64,000 nt of DNA from Euphorbia lathyris (taxonomy: Eukaryota > Streptophyta > Magnoliopsida > Malpighiales > Euphorbiaceae): contig NC_088916.1 of the NCBI RefSeq assembly GCF_963576675.1, positions 22,481,501 through 22,545,500 of the forward strand, in the 5' to 3' direction. The position numbers and the translations under genes are program-made. A model generated the notes under the pieces. It was not told the DNA's origin and did no database searches. It saw nothing but the letters and a program-made list of their open reading frames with translations. Numbering within the stretch: position 1 is the stretch's first letter; each line of letters begins with the position of its first letter. This document shows, piece after piece, positions 11,625-23,589 of this stretch.

Positions 11625-11806
11625 CGGTTTAGAAAAGATCTAGCCCCAATAATAAAAAATGTTATGAAATTGGGTTTCCACATCCCCAATAGGCGAGAGA
11701 GTCCAAATAGCTCGAGCCATAGTACATTTGAAAAAAATATGATAAGAATCTTCCACTGTCCCATGACAGAGCTCACATAAATCTGAGATAGGAACCCTCC
11801 GGGCTT

Positions 11807-12616
11807 TCAGTGCGACTTTAGAAGGGAAACAACTAGCAAGAACCCGCCATATAGGTTCTTAACTTTAGGGGGCACTTTAAGATTCCAAACTTTATTCCAA
11901 ACTGGAGAATCAATGAAACAATTTGTTCCAAATCCAGCCATAAGCTTTCGGTACCCACTTTTAACTGTATAGTTGCCCCGCCGGTCATCCTTCCAGTACC
12001 ACCCATCAAGATCAATCCGATTAGATAAGGGGATACGAAGAATAAGTTCTGCATCCCGAGGGACAAAAATGCCCGAAACTAACCCAACATCCCAAGACCG
12101 TCGACCCTCCTCCATAAGATCAGCTGCCACTTCCACCCCTAAGCCGTCCAATTTTTCACTTTCAATATATGGAAAATGATCGTCAGGGAGCCATGGGTCA
12201 TCCCAAATCCGGACCTCACCACCCGCCCCTACAAACCTGCGTATACCAGACTTTAACAACTCTTGAGCACCCATAATACTACGCCAGATAAAGCTAGGCC
12301 CATCAGATAACGATGCATCAAGAAAATAGCTATTCGGATAATAAAGAGCTTTAAAAACTCGTGCCACAAAAGACTCAGGGTTTGAGCTAAGTCGCCAACC
12401 TTGTTTAGCTAATAAAGCTAAGTTGAAATTATGCAACTTTCTGAACCCCATTCCACCAAATTTTTTAGGGCAGCACAGCTTATCCCACGATTTCCAGTGT
12501 AAACTACCTTTACCTGAATTATCCGATCCCCACCAAAAAGAATTCATCAACTTCTCTAGATCATCACAGATATTCAAAGAAAATAGGAAGAGACTCATAG
12601 CATAAGTAGGAAGCAC
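11807..12616 (-). pseudogene. LINE ORF2 connecting and zf-RVT region
   Basis: This 269-codon open stretch includes FGGMGFRKLHNFNLALLAKQGWRL, a hallmark of the region after the RT in plant LINE ORF2. It continues with WRSIMGAQELLKSGIRRFVGAGGEVRIW-type sequence and NRIDLDGWYWKDDRRGNYTVKSGY, which leads into the zf-RVT domain. It ends prematurely before the full Cys/His cluster, which continues in another frame near 11760-11830. Frame breaks separate it from the RT above and the RNase H below. Confidence 0.85.
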
Positions 12617-12874
12617 CTACACAACAGATTTGATCATAATCTTCTTTCCTGCTCTTGATAGAAACCTGGCTTTCCAACTCTTTAATCTAGACCGCACCAT
12701 GTCCTCAGCAAAGCCAAAAACCTGTGACATATTCCTTCCTACCACGGAAGGTTGACCCAGATACTTATCCGGGAGGGCTACAGTGGAAACGCCCAAGATA
12801 TTACTAGTTTCTGCACACCCACCATCTGGGCAGTTTTGACTAAAAGATATAGAGGATTTTGATAAATTTATTTT

Positions 12875-13703
12875 CTATCCAGAAGCACACTCATAGTCAT
12901 TTAGAGCTTGTTTAATTGCTGAAGCTTCTGATCGATTGGCTCCAAACAAGAAGTAACTATCATCGGCGAAGAACAGATGAGAGATCGCTGGCGCTTGGTC
13001 CGCAACAACACAACCTTGGATCCGACCCTCTGACTCCAGCCGAGATAAGTAGAGAGAGACCCTCTGCACAGATAATAAAAAGATATGGTGACAGCGGATC
13101 CCCTTGACGGAGTCCCCTCTGAGGAACAATAGGGCCCACTACATGCTGCCCATGAACAACCCTATATTTAACCTTTGTAACGCACTGCATTAAAAGGTTA
13201 ACAAAGCTTGATGGGAAACCCAGATTCAATAACATCTCCTGAAGAAATCTCCATTCCACCCTGTCATATGCTTTAGACATATCAAGCTTAAGAGCAGCCA
13301 TACCCCTTGGAACCTTTCTAGTCCTCTGATGGAGATAATGATTCACCTCAAATGCCAGCATAACGTTATCAGTGATTAGTCTGCCTGGGATAAAGGCACT
13401 TTGGGATGGAGATATAAGAACATGAAGGACTTTCCTTAACCGATTAGCTAAGACTTTAGAAACAATTTTGTATATCACATTACAAAGAGCTATCGGTCTC
13501 AAGTCAGAAACCATCTCAGGTTTTGATTTCTTAGGGATTAATACAATATTAGTTTCATGAATCACATCAGGCAACACTCCAGAATTTAACCATAACAAAC
13601 AAGCTTCAGTAACATGACCTCCTACCACATCCCAAAATTTCTGATAAAAACCGAGATTAAAACCATCAGGACCAGGGCTTTTGTCAGGGTGCATTGAAAA
13701 CAA
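12875..13703 (-). pseudogene. LINE reverse transcriptase domain (frameshifted)
   Basis: The part from 13703 down to about 12960 begins within the conserved KSPGPDGF motif. It continues through LRPIALCNVIYKIVSKVLANRL, the catalytic-region motif LDMSKAYDRVEW, and RQGDPLSPYLF. A frameshift near 13100 moves the catalytic FADD motif (HLFFADDSYFL) into another frame, open at 12875-13129. These are RT motifs of plant L1-type LINE ORF2. The N-terminal endonuclease is absent. The frameshift separates the two halves of the active site, so this copy cannot make active enzyme. Confidence 0.9.
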
Positions 13704-13712
13704 TGTAAATGT

Positions 13713-14383
13713 AATATAATAGATGAATTATGTATTATGTACAAATAAAGTAATTTTTTAAAAAATATTTGTATTGATAAATTTTAATTATTAACATACT
13801 TAAATATTAAAATCATATATATGACCTCTTCGTATTTTCAGTTAAACCTCAATTGTTATAATTAGCTTCGGTTCAGTCCCCATGAATCACAGAGTAACCC
13901 CTCTTGTTTTTTAAATTTCTAAATCTAGCCTTGTTTTTTTTATATGCCATTTTGCGTCTCAATTTGACCCTAGTTTACGAATAGTTTCAATTAGACACCT
14001 CCTCATTTAATTTTTAACCGCCAATAAACTCCTCTGCATTACAATTACTCCCTTTAACTTATGTAAGTTTTAAATTTGGCCACCCAAACATTTTTATTCA
14101 TGTAATTGGTCCCCTCATATCATAATTTAGCCTTATTATGCTTTATTTCACTCATCTAACCCATTCATTTTATTACATATGTACGTATTTTGTTCAGTTT
14201 AGCATTAGTTCCTGTTTTGTAAATTCAAGTATATATAATCCGTTTAATTTGTTAGTCTAAAAATATATATTTATATTATTTATATTTCATTTTACATATT
14301 TTAATACATGTGTGTATTTTATAATAATTTAAAAAAAAAAAATTTGCGCAATGCGATTATATTAAAGAAGAAAGAAAAATTTC
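13713..14383. other. AT-rich non-coding spacer
   Basis: No gene is visible. The stretch holds long T-rich phrases such as TTTGACCC...GACACCTCC that resemble decayed TE sequence, but I cannot assign a family. Confidence 0.5.
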
Positions 14384-14534
14384 CACCAGACCCGGATGTG
14401 ATTTGAACCCATGACCTCTCAAGGCATAGGTAAGCTCTCAACCACTAGGCTAAGAGCTTCACCACAGACCCGGATGTGATTCGAACCCATGACCTCCCAA
14501 GGCATAGGTAAGCTCTCAACCAATTAGTTAAAGC
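14384..14534 (-). mobile_element. Tandem pair of tRNA-derived SINE-like sequences
   Basis: Two copies 78 bases apart share ACCCGGATGTGAT, GAACCCATGACCTC and AAGGCATAGGTAAGCTCTCAACCA. On the minus strand each shows a pol III A-box-like TAGCCTAGTGGTTGAGAGC and a B-box-like GGTTCRAATCACA at tRNA-like spacing. This is the head of a tRNA-derived SINE and does not look like a functional tRNA: the acceptor stem does not pair well, and copy 2 has decayed at its A box. The duplication could be local or two SINE heads side by side. Confidence 0.6.
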
Positions 14535-16096
14535 ATAATGTTATTAATTTAATTAATTAGTTTAGTTTTAATATGTTACAAATTAGTTAGTTAATTATCT
14601 TTTAGACCATTTTTTTAATACATTCATCCTCATATATATGTAATGACTTTAAATCATCACTGTATTAAAACTCATTTCTTGATACACATGGCACGTATGG
14701 TTTCAATTAGGTTTTAATACGACTAAATGTGCGATTTTAAACCAAAACATATCAATTCGATCCATTTCTTCCCCTGCATATCGAATCGAGTCAAATTGAT
14801 GAAAATATCACTTAATTAATCCATATAGTTAAATAGTCAAATAAATGAGCATATATCTGGGGTACAATTTCATCTATAATGGACCAATAACTTATAAGAG
14901 TGTAGATAGTAGGAAGGGTAATTACCTGGCTTTAATGAGATTACTCGAACCATGTGCAAAAAGTATAAGATCCGAAAATTACAGGTACCGGATATATATG
15001 AGATTATTTTGCAGGTACACGCTACCGATACCCACCATGTATTTGGAAAAAAATGAAAGATTTTAACTGAGTTTCATAATTCATAAGAGACCACTTGTTA
15101 TGAGCCCAAATGAATTAATACTATAATAAAGGTATTCGCAAATTAAATGAAAACGGAAATGAGATTCAAAAAGTATATTCATTAGGATAAAAGACGGAAT
15201 AATAATTCAAAAAATAAACGGATAAGTCGCTAATACCATATCGACTGATATCCTAGTAGATAGTATAGACTTAAAATATCCAACCATCCAAAATGACAAA
15301 ACCTAATAACAAAAGGGCTTTCTACATGAGATCTATATGTCTGCCTAGTGGGTTCTTTTTATCGGTTGGGTCTTTTTCCTACTTCAATGGGCCAACATCC
15401 CTATCTATTAAAGTTTGAGAAATTTACGTATAAATTCACATTTGAAAAACTATTTATAATTATGTAAATCTTAATTTTCATTTATATCAAACTAATAAAA
15501 TCATTACTTTTATACCTTGTAAGCTTGAAATTAACCCTATTTCTATTAGGTAAATTTATAGACAAATTTAAGTTTAAAAACTTATCTACAACTTTTTCAA
15601 TTACTTATTTGAATTATGTCAAATCCAAAAATACTATGGCAGTTTAAAGAAAACACCTCTTTTTTTTTCGGCGTCATTCTAATTAAACAATTTGTAAGAT
15701 AAAAATTACGACTTTTGACGGGTTGAGAATTAAGTTACCAATATTGAGAAAACAACAAATACTTTTTCATTTATGATTTTCAGGTAGAGAACCCTAACTA
15801 TTATGATTTTTCATTTTAGTTCGTTGAGCAATATACCTTATCAACTAAAAATATTTAAATGCCAAGAGGTAAGTAACGAGGGTATCAAGTCAATCAAAAA
15901 CACTAAAACGAGTAATCGAAAGCATTAGAAGTTATCTTGAGTCTATTGACCAGGGAAATAGTGCTAAAAGTGACAATTTGAATGTCCAAGACGTATCAAA
16001 CGATTCGAAAATGATTGGAATGCATAGGAGAAGCATTGAGTAGCAAAACCCACATCAAAAAACATATTTTAGGGGGTTAGGCTACCGACCCGAAGT
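14535..16096. other. AT-rich non-coding stretch
   Basis: No gene is recognised. A 73-codon ORF at 14845-15066 has no family resemblance and is probably chance. Around 15420-15650, T- and A-rich phrases look like decayed TE sequence. Confidence 0.5.
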
Positions 16097-16150
16097 CAGG
16101 GCCGGCCCTGGGCCTAGGCCGGGAGTGCGGCAACCTAGGGCCCAAGGCTA
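16097..16150. mobile_element. hAT-like terminal fragment
   Basis: The motif CAGGGCCGGCCCTGGGCC, followed by CCTAGGCCGGG and AACCTAGGGCCC, resembles the terminal inverted repeat of plant hAT (Tip100-like) elements, which start CAGGG. No matching second terminus or 8-bp TSD was found nearby, so this is at best one end of a broken copy. Confidence 0.35.
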
Positions 16151-16566
16151 TAGGGGCTAAAAAAATAGGTTTATAAATGTTTGGAGTAATTTTTTTATAT
16201 ACATATATTGATATTATTTAGGTTTTGACAGTTTAAACTTCAAAATGGTCCAATTGATTTTTAAATATAGATTAAGAGTTAATTCAAAACAATTTGTGAC
16301 ACATCTTATTTTTATTTGGATAAATAAAAGTATATTTGGTAAACCTAATAATACGTGTCATACCATTATTTTTATTTTTTTTTGTAGGAAAAGGAAAGGA
16401 AAAAAAACAAAACAAAGAACAATTAACCTGGGATTAGCCTAGGGAAGCTAACCCCAACCCTGTCTTCTAAAAGAAGAGAAGAGAGAAAGGTAGGGGGATC
16501 AGAAAGGGTAGTAACATCTAACATCCCCTCATGGCCAGCCGCAGCCAAGCGATCCTCAACACGGTT

Positions 16567-16895
16567 CTACTCTCTGAAAATGTGACTGAACTTTAAGATC
16601 TCAAAGGAAGAGCAAAGCCTCTTAATAGCTTTGATAAGGTTGCGGCTATTAAGACAAATAGCATGATTCTCAGTAATCATTTTGATGGCCTTCAAATTGT
16701 CAGACTCCACAGACAGCTTTTTAACGCTCAGGCTTTTAGCAAGCTTGATGCCAGAGAGAATACCCCAGAGCTCCACAGAGAAGGAAGAGCCCAACCCAAG
16801 ATTCTGTGTGAACCCAGAGAGCCAGGCGCCCCCCGTATCTCTAAGAACACATCCGGCCGCAATCTTACCATTTATAAGGCAGGAGTCATCCGTAT
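16567..16895 (-). pseudogene. LINE RNase H remnant
   Basis: After a stop near 16895, the frame at 16567-16794 reads SFSVELWGILSGIKLAKSL, then VESDNLKAIKMI, with the catalytic Glu and Asp positions of the RNase H fold. The extreme C terminus is missing. It is cut from the zf-RVT region by stops and is not a functional gene. Confidence 0.75.
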
Positions 16896-17351
16896 TTATT
16901 TGACAACCCCCTCGCTCGGCCTACTCCACCCCACGAGATGGACATCACTTTCCTGTGTAGACCTGGCAAGGAAATCCCCTTTAAGACTCTCAATAATAGT
17001 AGAGAGTTTTTTGGAAAAGAACTCAGCTAAGTTTGGAATAATAACAGTTTTATTACCAAAAATCTCCTCATTTCTCCACTTCCAGATTTGGTGACAGATT
17101 ATAGCAAAGAGAATGTCCCCATGCTCCAAGTGAGTCAGTAACTTCCCACTAATACCATCAGAGAACCAGTCAAACTCAGAGTGGGCCAGGAAGGAAGAGA
17201 GAATATGGTGTGGGAGAATTTTCTTCCAAACCTCTTTACTCTTAGAGCAATCCCTAAGAGCATGGCACAAAGATTCAACATGGCCACTGCATCTACTGCA
17301 ACCTCCTGAGTCCGCCAAATGCCGTCCGTGCCTATCCGAATTAGTAAGCAA
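16896..17351 (-). pseudogene. LINE zf-RVT region
   Basis: This 151-codon stretch includes CSRCSGHVESLCHALRDCS, the Cys-Cys-His-Cys cluster of the zf-RVT domain, and then IICHQIWKWRNEEIFGN, the conserved Trp-rich linker before RNase H. It ends in the first residues leading into the RNase H domain (VGWSRPSEGVVK), where a stop intervenes. Confidence 0.85.
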
Positions 17352-17629
17352 CCTGTCCTTAACTCCCAGCCACAGGAAACTTCTAATACGGTAAGGGACT
17401 TTGAGGGCCCAAATGGATTTCCAAATATCCGAGGGGGGGTCGGATCTGTTGAGGGTCGAAGCTTCAAAGGCAGACTTGCAAGAATAAACTCCATTATTAG
17501 TTAGCGCCCATCAATGCCTATCCATGTCCTCCTCTTGATTACTAACCTTCACTCCCCGAATTCTAAGGAGAGTCTCCAGGCTAAAGAAGGTATCAAACTT
17601 AGACCAGATCCAGTCCCCCTCTGAGTCTA

Positions 17630-17980
17630 CTACATCTGCAATCCTCCAGTTATGGGTGTCCCTAGGAGGGGGGGGGGGGGGGAGCTACAAACATCAATTG
17701 ACGGTTGATCCCCAATCCAGGTGTCAAACCAGAAGCTGATGGTCTTACCATTACCCACCTCCAGACCAACCCCCAGGCAGAACTCTGCAAACACGGCGCT
17801 AAGCCCTTTCCAGAGGAAAGAACAATTGACAACTCTCTCCTTAGGACCCCCAAAGATTTTGTCTTTCCTATACTTACCATAGAGAAGGCGAACCCAAAGA
17901 GAGGAGGGGCATTGCCACATACGCCAAAGGAGTTTCATTAATAAAACTTTATTATTATCCTTTGCTTTCCTAATGCCCAA
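17630..17980 (-). pseudogene. LINE ORF2 region between RT and zf-RVT
   Basis: The 116-codon stretch begins MGIRKAKDNNKVLLMKLLWRMW and continues SLWVRLLYGKY and NGKTISFWFDTWIGD. These are typical phrases of the connecting region in plant LINE ORF2. It is disrupted near a G homopolymer around 17667-17681. Confidence 0.8.
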
Positions 17981-18015
17981 ACCACCAGAGACTTTCGGCT
18001 GACAAACCTCACTCT

Positions 18016-19541
18016 AAAATATATGTATATTAATCATGAATACATATATGAATGATGATGAATTATATATTAGGGTTTTAGGGATGTTACCGTACGGATC
18101 TAGTGGGCTTGAATTTGGTGATAAAGTTTTTGTGTTTACGAGAAAAATAAGATTTGCAAGAACATCTAAGAGAAAAAAATGCACGCTCGAAAGTATGGCT
18201 CTTGCATGATAATCAACTAGGTCAAAACCTCTTGACTACCCTACACAAGACCTGGATCAAATTCTTTTGAAGAAATCGAGAGTGATGGGGACATAAATCA
18301 AACTCAAGAGGACTAAGTCAGACTTCGAGATGTTAAAGAGAACTCGGGGGAGCATACAATGGGAGGCACTAGTAAAGACATCTTTAATCATTCATCAAAT
18401 GTCAAACTTATTGAGTTTAGCGTTTAACTCCTCCTATAAGTATCACTTGGTGGTGACATTTACAATCGGTTCCAAATCCAGATAAACGAAGAGGGTTGTG
18501 GTAGGTTTGTGGTGGTCATCGTAAAACTTAACCATATCTTATAGACATAAACCAAAAGGGTGCGATCATCAGATCTCCATGTCCACCTAAACTAAAAAGA
18601 CATATAATTATGAATACTTTTTGTCTAGACATTAAGCAGGAATTTGCGGAAGTAAGATATGAAATGTGGAAGCATAAGCCTCATAAATGGTCAAGAATTG
18701 GAGCAAAGACTGCCTGACCCTACCCCACCTCTCTATCAACACATGCACTAGACCCATGTTGTTCTTCAAGAATCTATATCTTTTTCCTTTACCATATAAT
18801 CAAATTTCTAATAATTTCCATGCCCTTATATTCAAAAAGATACCTGCACATCTGGATAATTATACTTTTCATAATTCCACCCACTTCAGGATCATAATTA
18901 TTCTTATTTTCGTACCTTAATTAGGTAAAATTATGCTTGTGTATACGGTATACGAATATTTTAGATCAAATGATGGAGAATTTAAATCTTTATTACTTAA
19001 TTTATTAATAGAATTCCAAAGTGTACTTAGTTGGATTAAACATATCATATTTACACCGGTGTTTTTTAATTTCAGGCAAGTTGGTGAGTTTCGGTCTTCA
19101 GATGTTTCGATCAAATTCGGGAATTTATAATTAATTGCAATTATTTAAAAACTAAGTTTCAGGTGAAGAAAAACTAAGGGGCCTACTCTCATGGCTGAAG
19201 AAAATCACCAACTTTTTGTATATTATTAAAACTAAGTTTTTGGTGAAGTATTAAAAAACTAGTGTGTTGGTAGAGTTGTCACATGGTGTAATGGTCAAGC
19301 AAATTAATTTTAGCTTTATTTCTCTGTTACTTTATTTTTCCTAAAATGACTTATTATTGAAAGGATAGCAAAATTATCAATTTATCATATTCATATTCTC
19401 TTCAATGTTGTACAAAATAATAATAATAATAAACGATGTGTAATAATTGATATAATTATATAGAGTTTATTTTTGTTATATATTATAAGTCAAAAAAATT
19501 TGTTCAATTTAATCATTTACAATGTTGTACCAAATATACAT
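18016..19541. other. Non-coding spacer
   Basis: No gene recognised. The short ORFs (60-80 codons) resemble nothing known to me, and the base composition is AT-rich throughout. Confidence 0.5.
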
Positions 19542-19544
19542 TTA

Positions 19545-20453
19545 GGGGGCGTTTGGTTCACAATGGGTAAGGGAAAAGGAATCAAGAAATGGAAACTAAA
19601 GGAAAGGAAAGGAATGAGCATTCATACCCCTATGTGTTTGGATATGTTTAGGAAAGGGAATGCAATTCCACCCTATTCCCTTTGTGGATGTTTGGTTCAA
19701 ATAGAGAATCAAAACTATTTTTTTTAATTTCATATATAATAATAAAAAAATTAAACTCTTTTAATATAGTTTTCATAAAACATGAAATAACTTCATATAT
19801 AATCCCAAACAATCCAAAACGTCACTCACTTGCTACCCTTATTGATAATAATATAAAGTTCATAAAAGTTAAAATTAATCAAAGAAAATGCATAAATATT
19901 ATATTTAAAAAGAAAATAATTATTTTAAAATAATGAAAAATAAATATTAAAACTGAATAATATGATAAAAGAAAAAAAAAATTTGATCAAAATTATTTTT
20001 CAGGGTAAAAAGGTAAATATAAATAATTATAAGGATCAAAATTGAAATTAATCTAGTGATAAAAAAATATAAGGATTAAACAAAAATAAAAAAAAAGTAA
20101 AATTTAGTCAAAAAATATTGTCTGAGTGAAAAAATTAAAAATATATAACAAAAATGAAATTAATCCATAGATAAAGAAATGTAAAAATAAAAAAATATAG
20201 AGACCAAAATAAAAATAAGAAATAAAATAAGGAGTAAAGTAGAATTTTAGAAGGAGTGGAGGTTAGAAAGAGAGGGGAAATGGAATAGAAAACCTTAGGG
20301 GAAAGTGGGGAATGAGTTAGATGAGTTAGGGGTAAACCCAAAACTAAAAAATGGCAAAAGGAATCATTTAATTAGCAAAACAAACACCGACAAAGGGAAT
20401 GAAGCCTCCCCTTTCCTTTACCCTTTCCTGAAACCCCCAAACCAAACGCGCCC
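19545..20453. mobile_element. PIF/Harbinger-like non-autonomous TIR element
   Basis: The left end is GGGGGCGTTTGGTT and the right end is the reverse complement of GGGCGCGTTTGGTT (13 of 14 match). Both sides are flanked by TTA (19542-19544 and 20454-20456), the usual PIF/Harbinger TSD. The 909-bp interior is very AT-rich, with no transposase, so it would need another element to move. Subterminal purine-rich AAAGGGAA motifs occur near both ends. Confidence 0.7.
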
Positions 20454-20456
20454 TTA

Positions 20457-21575
20457 CTTAATAATTTATCAAAGAAATAAAAACAAAAATATATATACAA
20501 CACATCACAATTTAAAATAGCATTCAACCTCAAAATTCAATAAAAAAAATACCTTATATATGGTTACATTGTTTTTTGATAAAGTAACAGTTACTTTGTT
20601 TTTTCATTATAAAAAAAACAAAAACAAAGTAACCACTGTTTCTCAAGAGTGATGCTGGAGACCGGGGGCTTCAGCCTGTCTCCGCTGTGTTCGGGGTGTG
20701 TAATGTGTTCGTAATAATACATGAGGTTGAGTCATGTTTGCAAGTATAATTACAAGAGCAACTCCATTTTTCAGTTTAAATTGGTCAAAATATTCGATAT
20801 TTCTTACTTTTCGTGGAGAATTAGATCCCGTGATTGAGCTTTTTATTACATTCATTAATAAAGTTACTTATAAAAAAACATGAGAAAATATAACAATAAT
20901 TTAAATATTCTTATCATGTCAACCTTAACTCAATCAAAAAAATTCCGTATCAATTTACTGTCAATCATATAATATTACTATTAAATTGGTTCAACAAGGT
21001 GTAACAAAAAAAAAAAACAAAATCAATCAAAATTGATTTAAAACCGATTTCCACACTATTTGAGCGAGGAGAAATAACTATGGCTAGAGAGCACAACCAC
21101 GTCAATTTAGGCGTTTCTAACGTTTAATGTTGAGCGTTGGAGATGTCTTTGTTAGAGATAATGTTTCTCACTGATAAACAACTTAATATTAAGAAAATAG
21201 AATTTTTCCGAGAATTATGAAAATAAATTTAATCCTAATATAAAAGAAATATATAATTTTCATACATATTATCAAAACTAATCTGAGATTTTCGTTAATT
21301 TCATAAAATACAGGAAAGCTCATTTTATACTGGCAATGAACAAATTAGCCGTTATAAGAGAAGAAGTGGTAAATAATAATTTAACATCTAAAAAACTAAT
21401 AGATAATTAAAAATAACCTCTAAAGTTATATAAATTTTATATCTTCGTATATTTGGAGTAGCTTTTACGTGGTAAGTATCTACAAAAAAGATATTGAAAA
21501 GAAGGAAGGGGTATAGAATGAACAATTAAAGCTGAACTTAGATTGAGAAGACAAAATAAAAGGTCATAAAAGCTG
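20457..21575. other. AT-rich spacer, possible decayed MITE
   Basis: No gene recognised. AGAGCAACTCCA near 20754 and a loosely inverted CGTTGGAGATGTCT near 21133 could be the ends of an old MITE of the AGAGCAACTCC type. The match is too weak to define the element. Confidence 0.4.
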
Positions 21576-21578
21576 TAA

Positions 21579-22435
21579 GGCCCTGTTCTTTATTACTTAA
21601 TTTCAGTAACAATCAGTTCAGTTCAGTTCAGTTCAGTTCAGTAGTAATCAGTTCAGTTCAGTTCAGTTCAGTTCAGTATTCAGTTTCAGTATTCAGTTTC
21701 AGTATTCAATAATTTATCATTATTTATTATAATTATTATATATTATTATTATTTATATATAATTTATTATTATTATCATTATTTATTTATAATTTCAACA
21801 ATTTATTATAATTATTATAATTTATTATATATTAATTTATCTATTTTCATTATAATTATATTTATATATAATTTATGCTTTGTCATTATATATATTATCA
21901 TTATTTATTATAATTATAATTATTTGGTGCAACTTATTTGCAAATTTTGCGAAAAGTAAATAAATATTATATTAATACGTTTACATTACAATGCTCTAAA
22001 AAATTAACTGGCTCAACTACCTTAATATCTCAAATAGTGCAATTTTATCCCTAATATTAGAAGCCAATAGCAATTTTACCCTTAACATTGATAAATTGAG
22101 TCAAGATTTTGTATTCATATGAAAATTCATATTTAGACGTTAGGAGTAAAATAACCCCGGACCCAAAACGTTAAAGGTATTTTTGTACCTTAATACTTAA
22201 TTGTAATAAAAAGTTAAGAGTGTGTATTCATATAAAAATTTGTATTTAATTTCATAGGCTTTAAGTTATATATAAATTTGTGTTTGTATGTAATTTATAT
22301 TTTTAATTTAAATTAGACTCATTTTTATTTAATGTCATAGGATTTTATCGAGCCTAGATTTTATTTGATATTTAATTTAGTTTAATCTTTAATAATATGT
22401 TTATTTATTATTGATATTATTTTTTTTGGTAGAAA

Positions 22436-22469
<34 letters not shown>

Positions 22470-22723
22470 AGCTTATTAATGTCCAATATTATCATTAAAT
22501 TATTTTAAAGTCTAATATCATCATTATTGTTACGTTCGATTAAATTCGGTTAAGTTCGGTATCATTCAGTTAAGTTCAGTAGCATTCAGTTAAATTCAGT
22601 TCAGTTCAGTATTCAGTATCATTCAGTTCAGTTCAGTTCAGTTCAGTTCAGTTCAGTAGCATTCAGTTCAGTTCAGTTCAGTTCAGTTCAGTTCAGTTTT
22701 TTTCAGTAATAAAGAACAGAGCC
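21579..22723. mobile_element. TIR element with terminal TTCAG arrays
   Basis: The ends GGCCCTGTTCTTTATTAC (left) and the reverse complement of GGCTCTGTTCTTTATTAC (right) match at 17 of 18 positions. They are flanked by TAA at 21576-21578 and 22724-22726, consistent with a PIF/Harbinger-like insertion. Just inside each end is an array of TTCAG units (about 21605-21700 and 22545-22702). The arrays run in the same direction while the tips are inverted. The centre is AT-rich and non-coding, with an (ATT)n run at about 22437-22469. Confidence 0.7.
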
Positions 22724-22843
22724 TAAGTGGAATATGGGTCTGAATCCGAGCTGGATCCAAAGGGGGAAAAATATTATTTAATTAAGATTGATTATGGTCC
22801 TAACTCCTAACTTTATATAGTTTATATTAGAGTAATTAATTTA

Positions 22844-23589
22844 GGCAAAAAGCATCTCGAGGCCCCTGATCTTTCATTGTTTGGTGCATTAAGCCCTCGA
22901 TCTTTTATTTAGACACATTAAACCCCTGATCTTTCATCATTTGGTGCATTAAGCCCTCGATCTTTCATTTAGACACATTGAGCCCTTGATCTTTCATATA
23001 TGAGTGTATTAGACCCTTCCGTAAATCAATTAATATATAGGTTTATTAAGGGCATGTTTGGTTAGGTTTATATAACTGCAGCGTTTCGCATTTTCTCTGG
23101 ACACTGCAACATTTTGGAGCTTTTCACGAAAAGCTCTTTTCATGAACAGTTGTTTGTAGTTACTTGTTATTGATAAAATTACCATTCTTATTTCCACAAA
23201 ATGTGCTTCAATTTTAACATTATTTTTATTTTTAGAACATAATTATCGAAAAACAAGGTTTTATTGTGTTTAGTAAATTTTTTATTTTTTATTTAAATTA
23301 TTTTTATTAATTTGTATAATATATTTTTTATTTTAGAATTTGTTATTTTTAGAACATCATTTGTTGTCACACCAAACATGCCCTTAATAAACGTATATAT
23401 TAATTGATTTATGGAAGGACCTAATACACCCATATATGAAAGATCAAGGGCTGAATGTGTCTAAATGAAAGATCGATGGCTTAATGCACCAAATGGTGAA
23501 AGATCAGGGGCTCAATGTGTCTAAATAAAAGATCGATGGCTTAATGCACCAAACAATGAAAGATCAGGGGCCTCAGGATGCTTTTTGCC
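22844..23589. mobile_element. Mutator-like foldback element nested in the previous one
   Basis: The TIRs start GGCAAAAAGCATC and run for about 206 bases on each side (22844-23049 and 23384-23589). They contain internal 60-bp repeats with CCCCTGATCTTTCAT. A perfect 9-bp TSD ATTAATTTA flanks it at 22835-22843 and 23590-23598. The duplicated target is part of the outer element's TIR, so this insertion is younger than the outer one. There is no coding sequence. Confidence 0.85.
23050..23383. mobile_element. Innermost MITE-like sequence
   Basis: The ends GGGCATGTTTGGTT and the inverted CCAAACATGCCC resemble termini of small plant DNA transposons. TTAA lies on both sides (23046-23049 and 23384-23387), but that is also the centre of the surrounding palindrome, so TSD length is ambiguous. 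The 334 bases could be a separate insertion or simply the loop of the surrounding foldback. No transposase is visible. Confidence 0.5.

Larger units (their letters stand above)
10923..13712 (-). mobile_element. 5'-truncated plant L1-type LINE
   Basis: On the minus strand, the 3' part of LINE ORF2 reads in order: reverse transcriptase (12875-13703), zf-RVT region (11807-12616) and RNase H (10953-11624). A T run at 10923-10932 is the expected poly(A) tail of a minus-strand insertion. The 5' end stops inside the RT, so the endonuclease and ORF1 are missing, as is usual for LINEs truncated during reverse transcription. Frameshifts and stops break the ORF several times. I could not define a TSD. 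The insertion lies just downstream of the cysteine-rich candidate gene. Confidence 0.9.
16369..18015 (-). mobile_element. 3' fragment of a second L1-type LINE
   Basis: On the minus strand the order is a post-RT region (17630-17980), zf-RVT (16896-17351) and RNase H (about 16567-16895). A T run at 16369-16383 is consistent with a poly(A) tail in this orientation. The 5' end is lost near 18015, after KDNNKVLLMKLLWRMW-type sequence, so there is no RT. A G run of about 15 bases near 17667 shifts the frame. It is a different copy from the LINE at 10923-13712. Confidence 0.85.

Noticed and set aside
14384..14534. Possible functional tRNA genes
   Set aside because: A- and B-box-like sequences exist, but the acceptor stem and anticodon arm do not form a proper cloverleaf. 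A SINE head fits better.
20643..20855. 70-codon minus-strand ORF considered as an organelle-derived gene fragment
   Set aside because: I could not match it to any plastid or mitochondrial protein that I recall, and the flanks look like ordinary AT-rich nuclear spacer.
20754..21146. MITE with AGAGCAACTCCA ends
   Set aside because: The right end (CGTTGGAGATGTCT) is only a loose inverse and no TSD could be found.
22545..22702. TTCAG repeats considered as a CRISPR-like or telomere-like array
   Set aside because: The unit is five bases with no spacers and lies at the ends of a TIR element. It is a simple tandem repeat.
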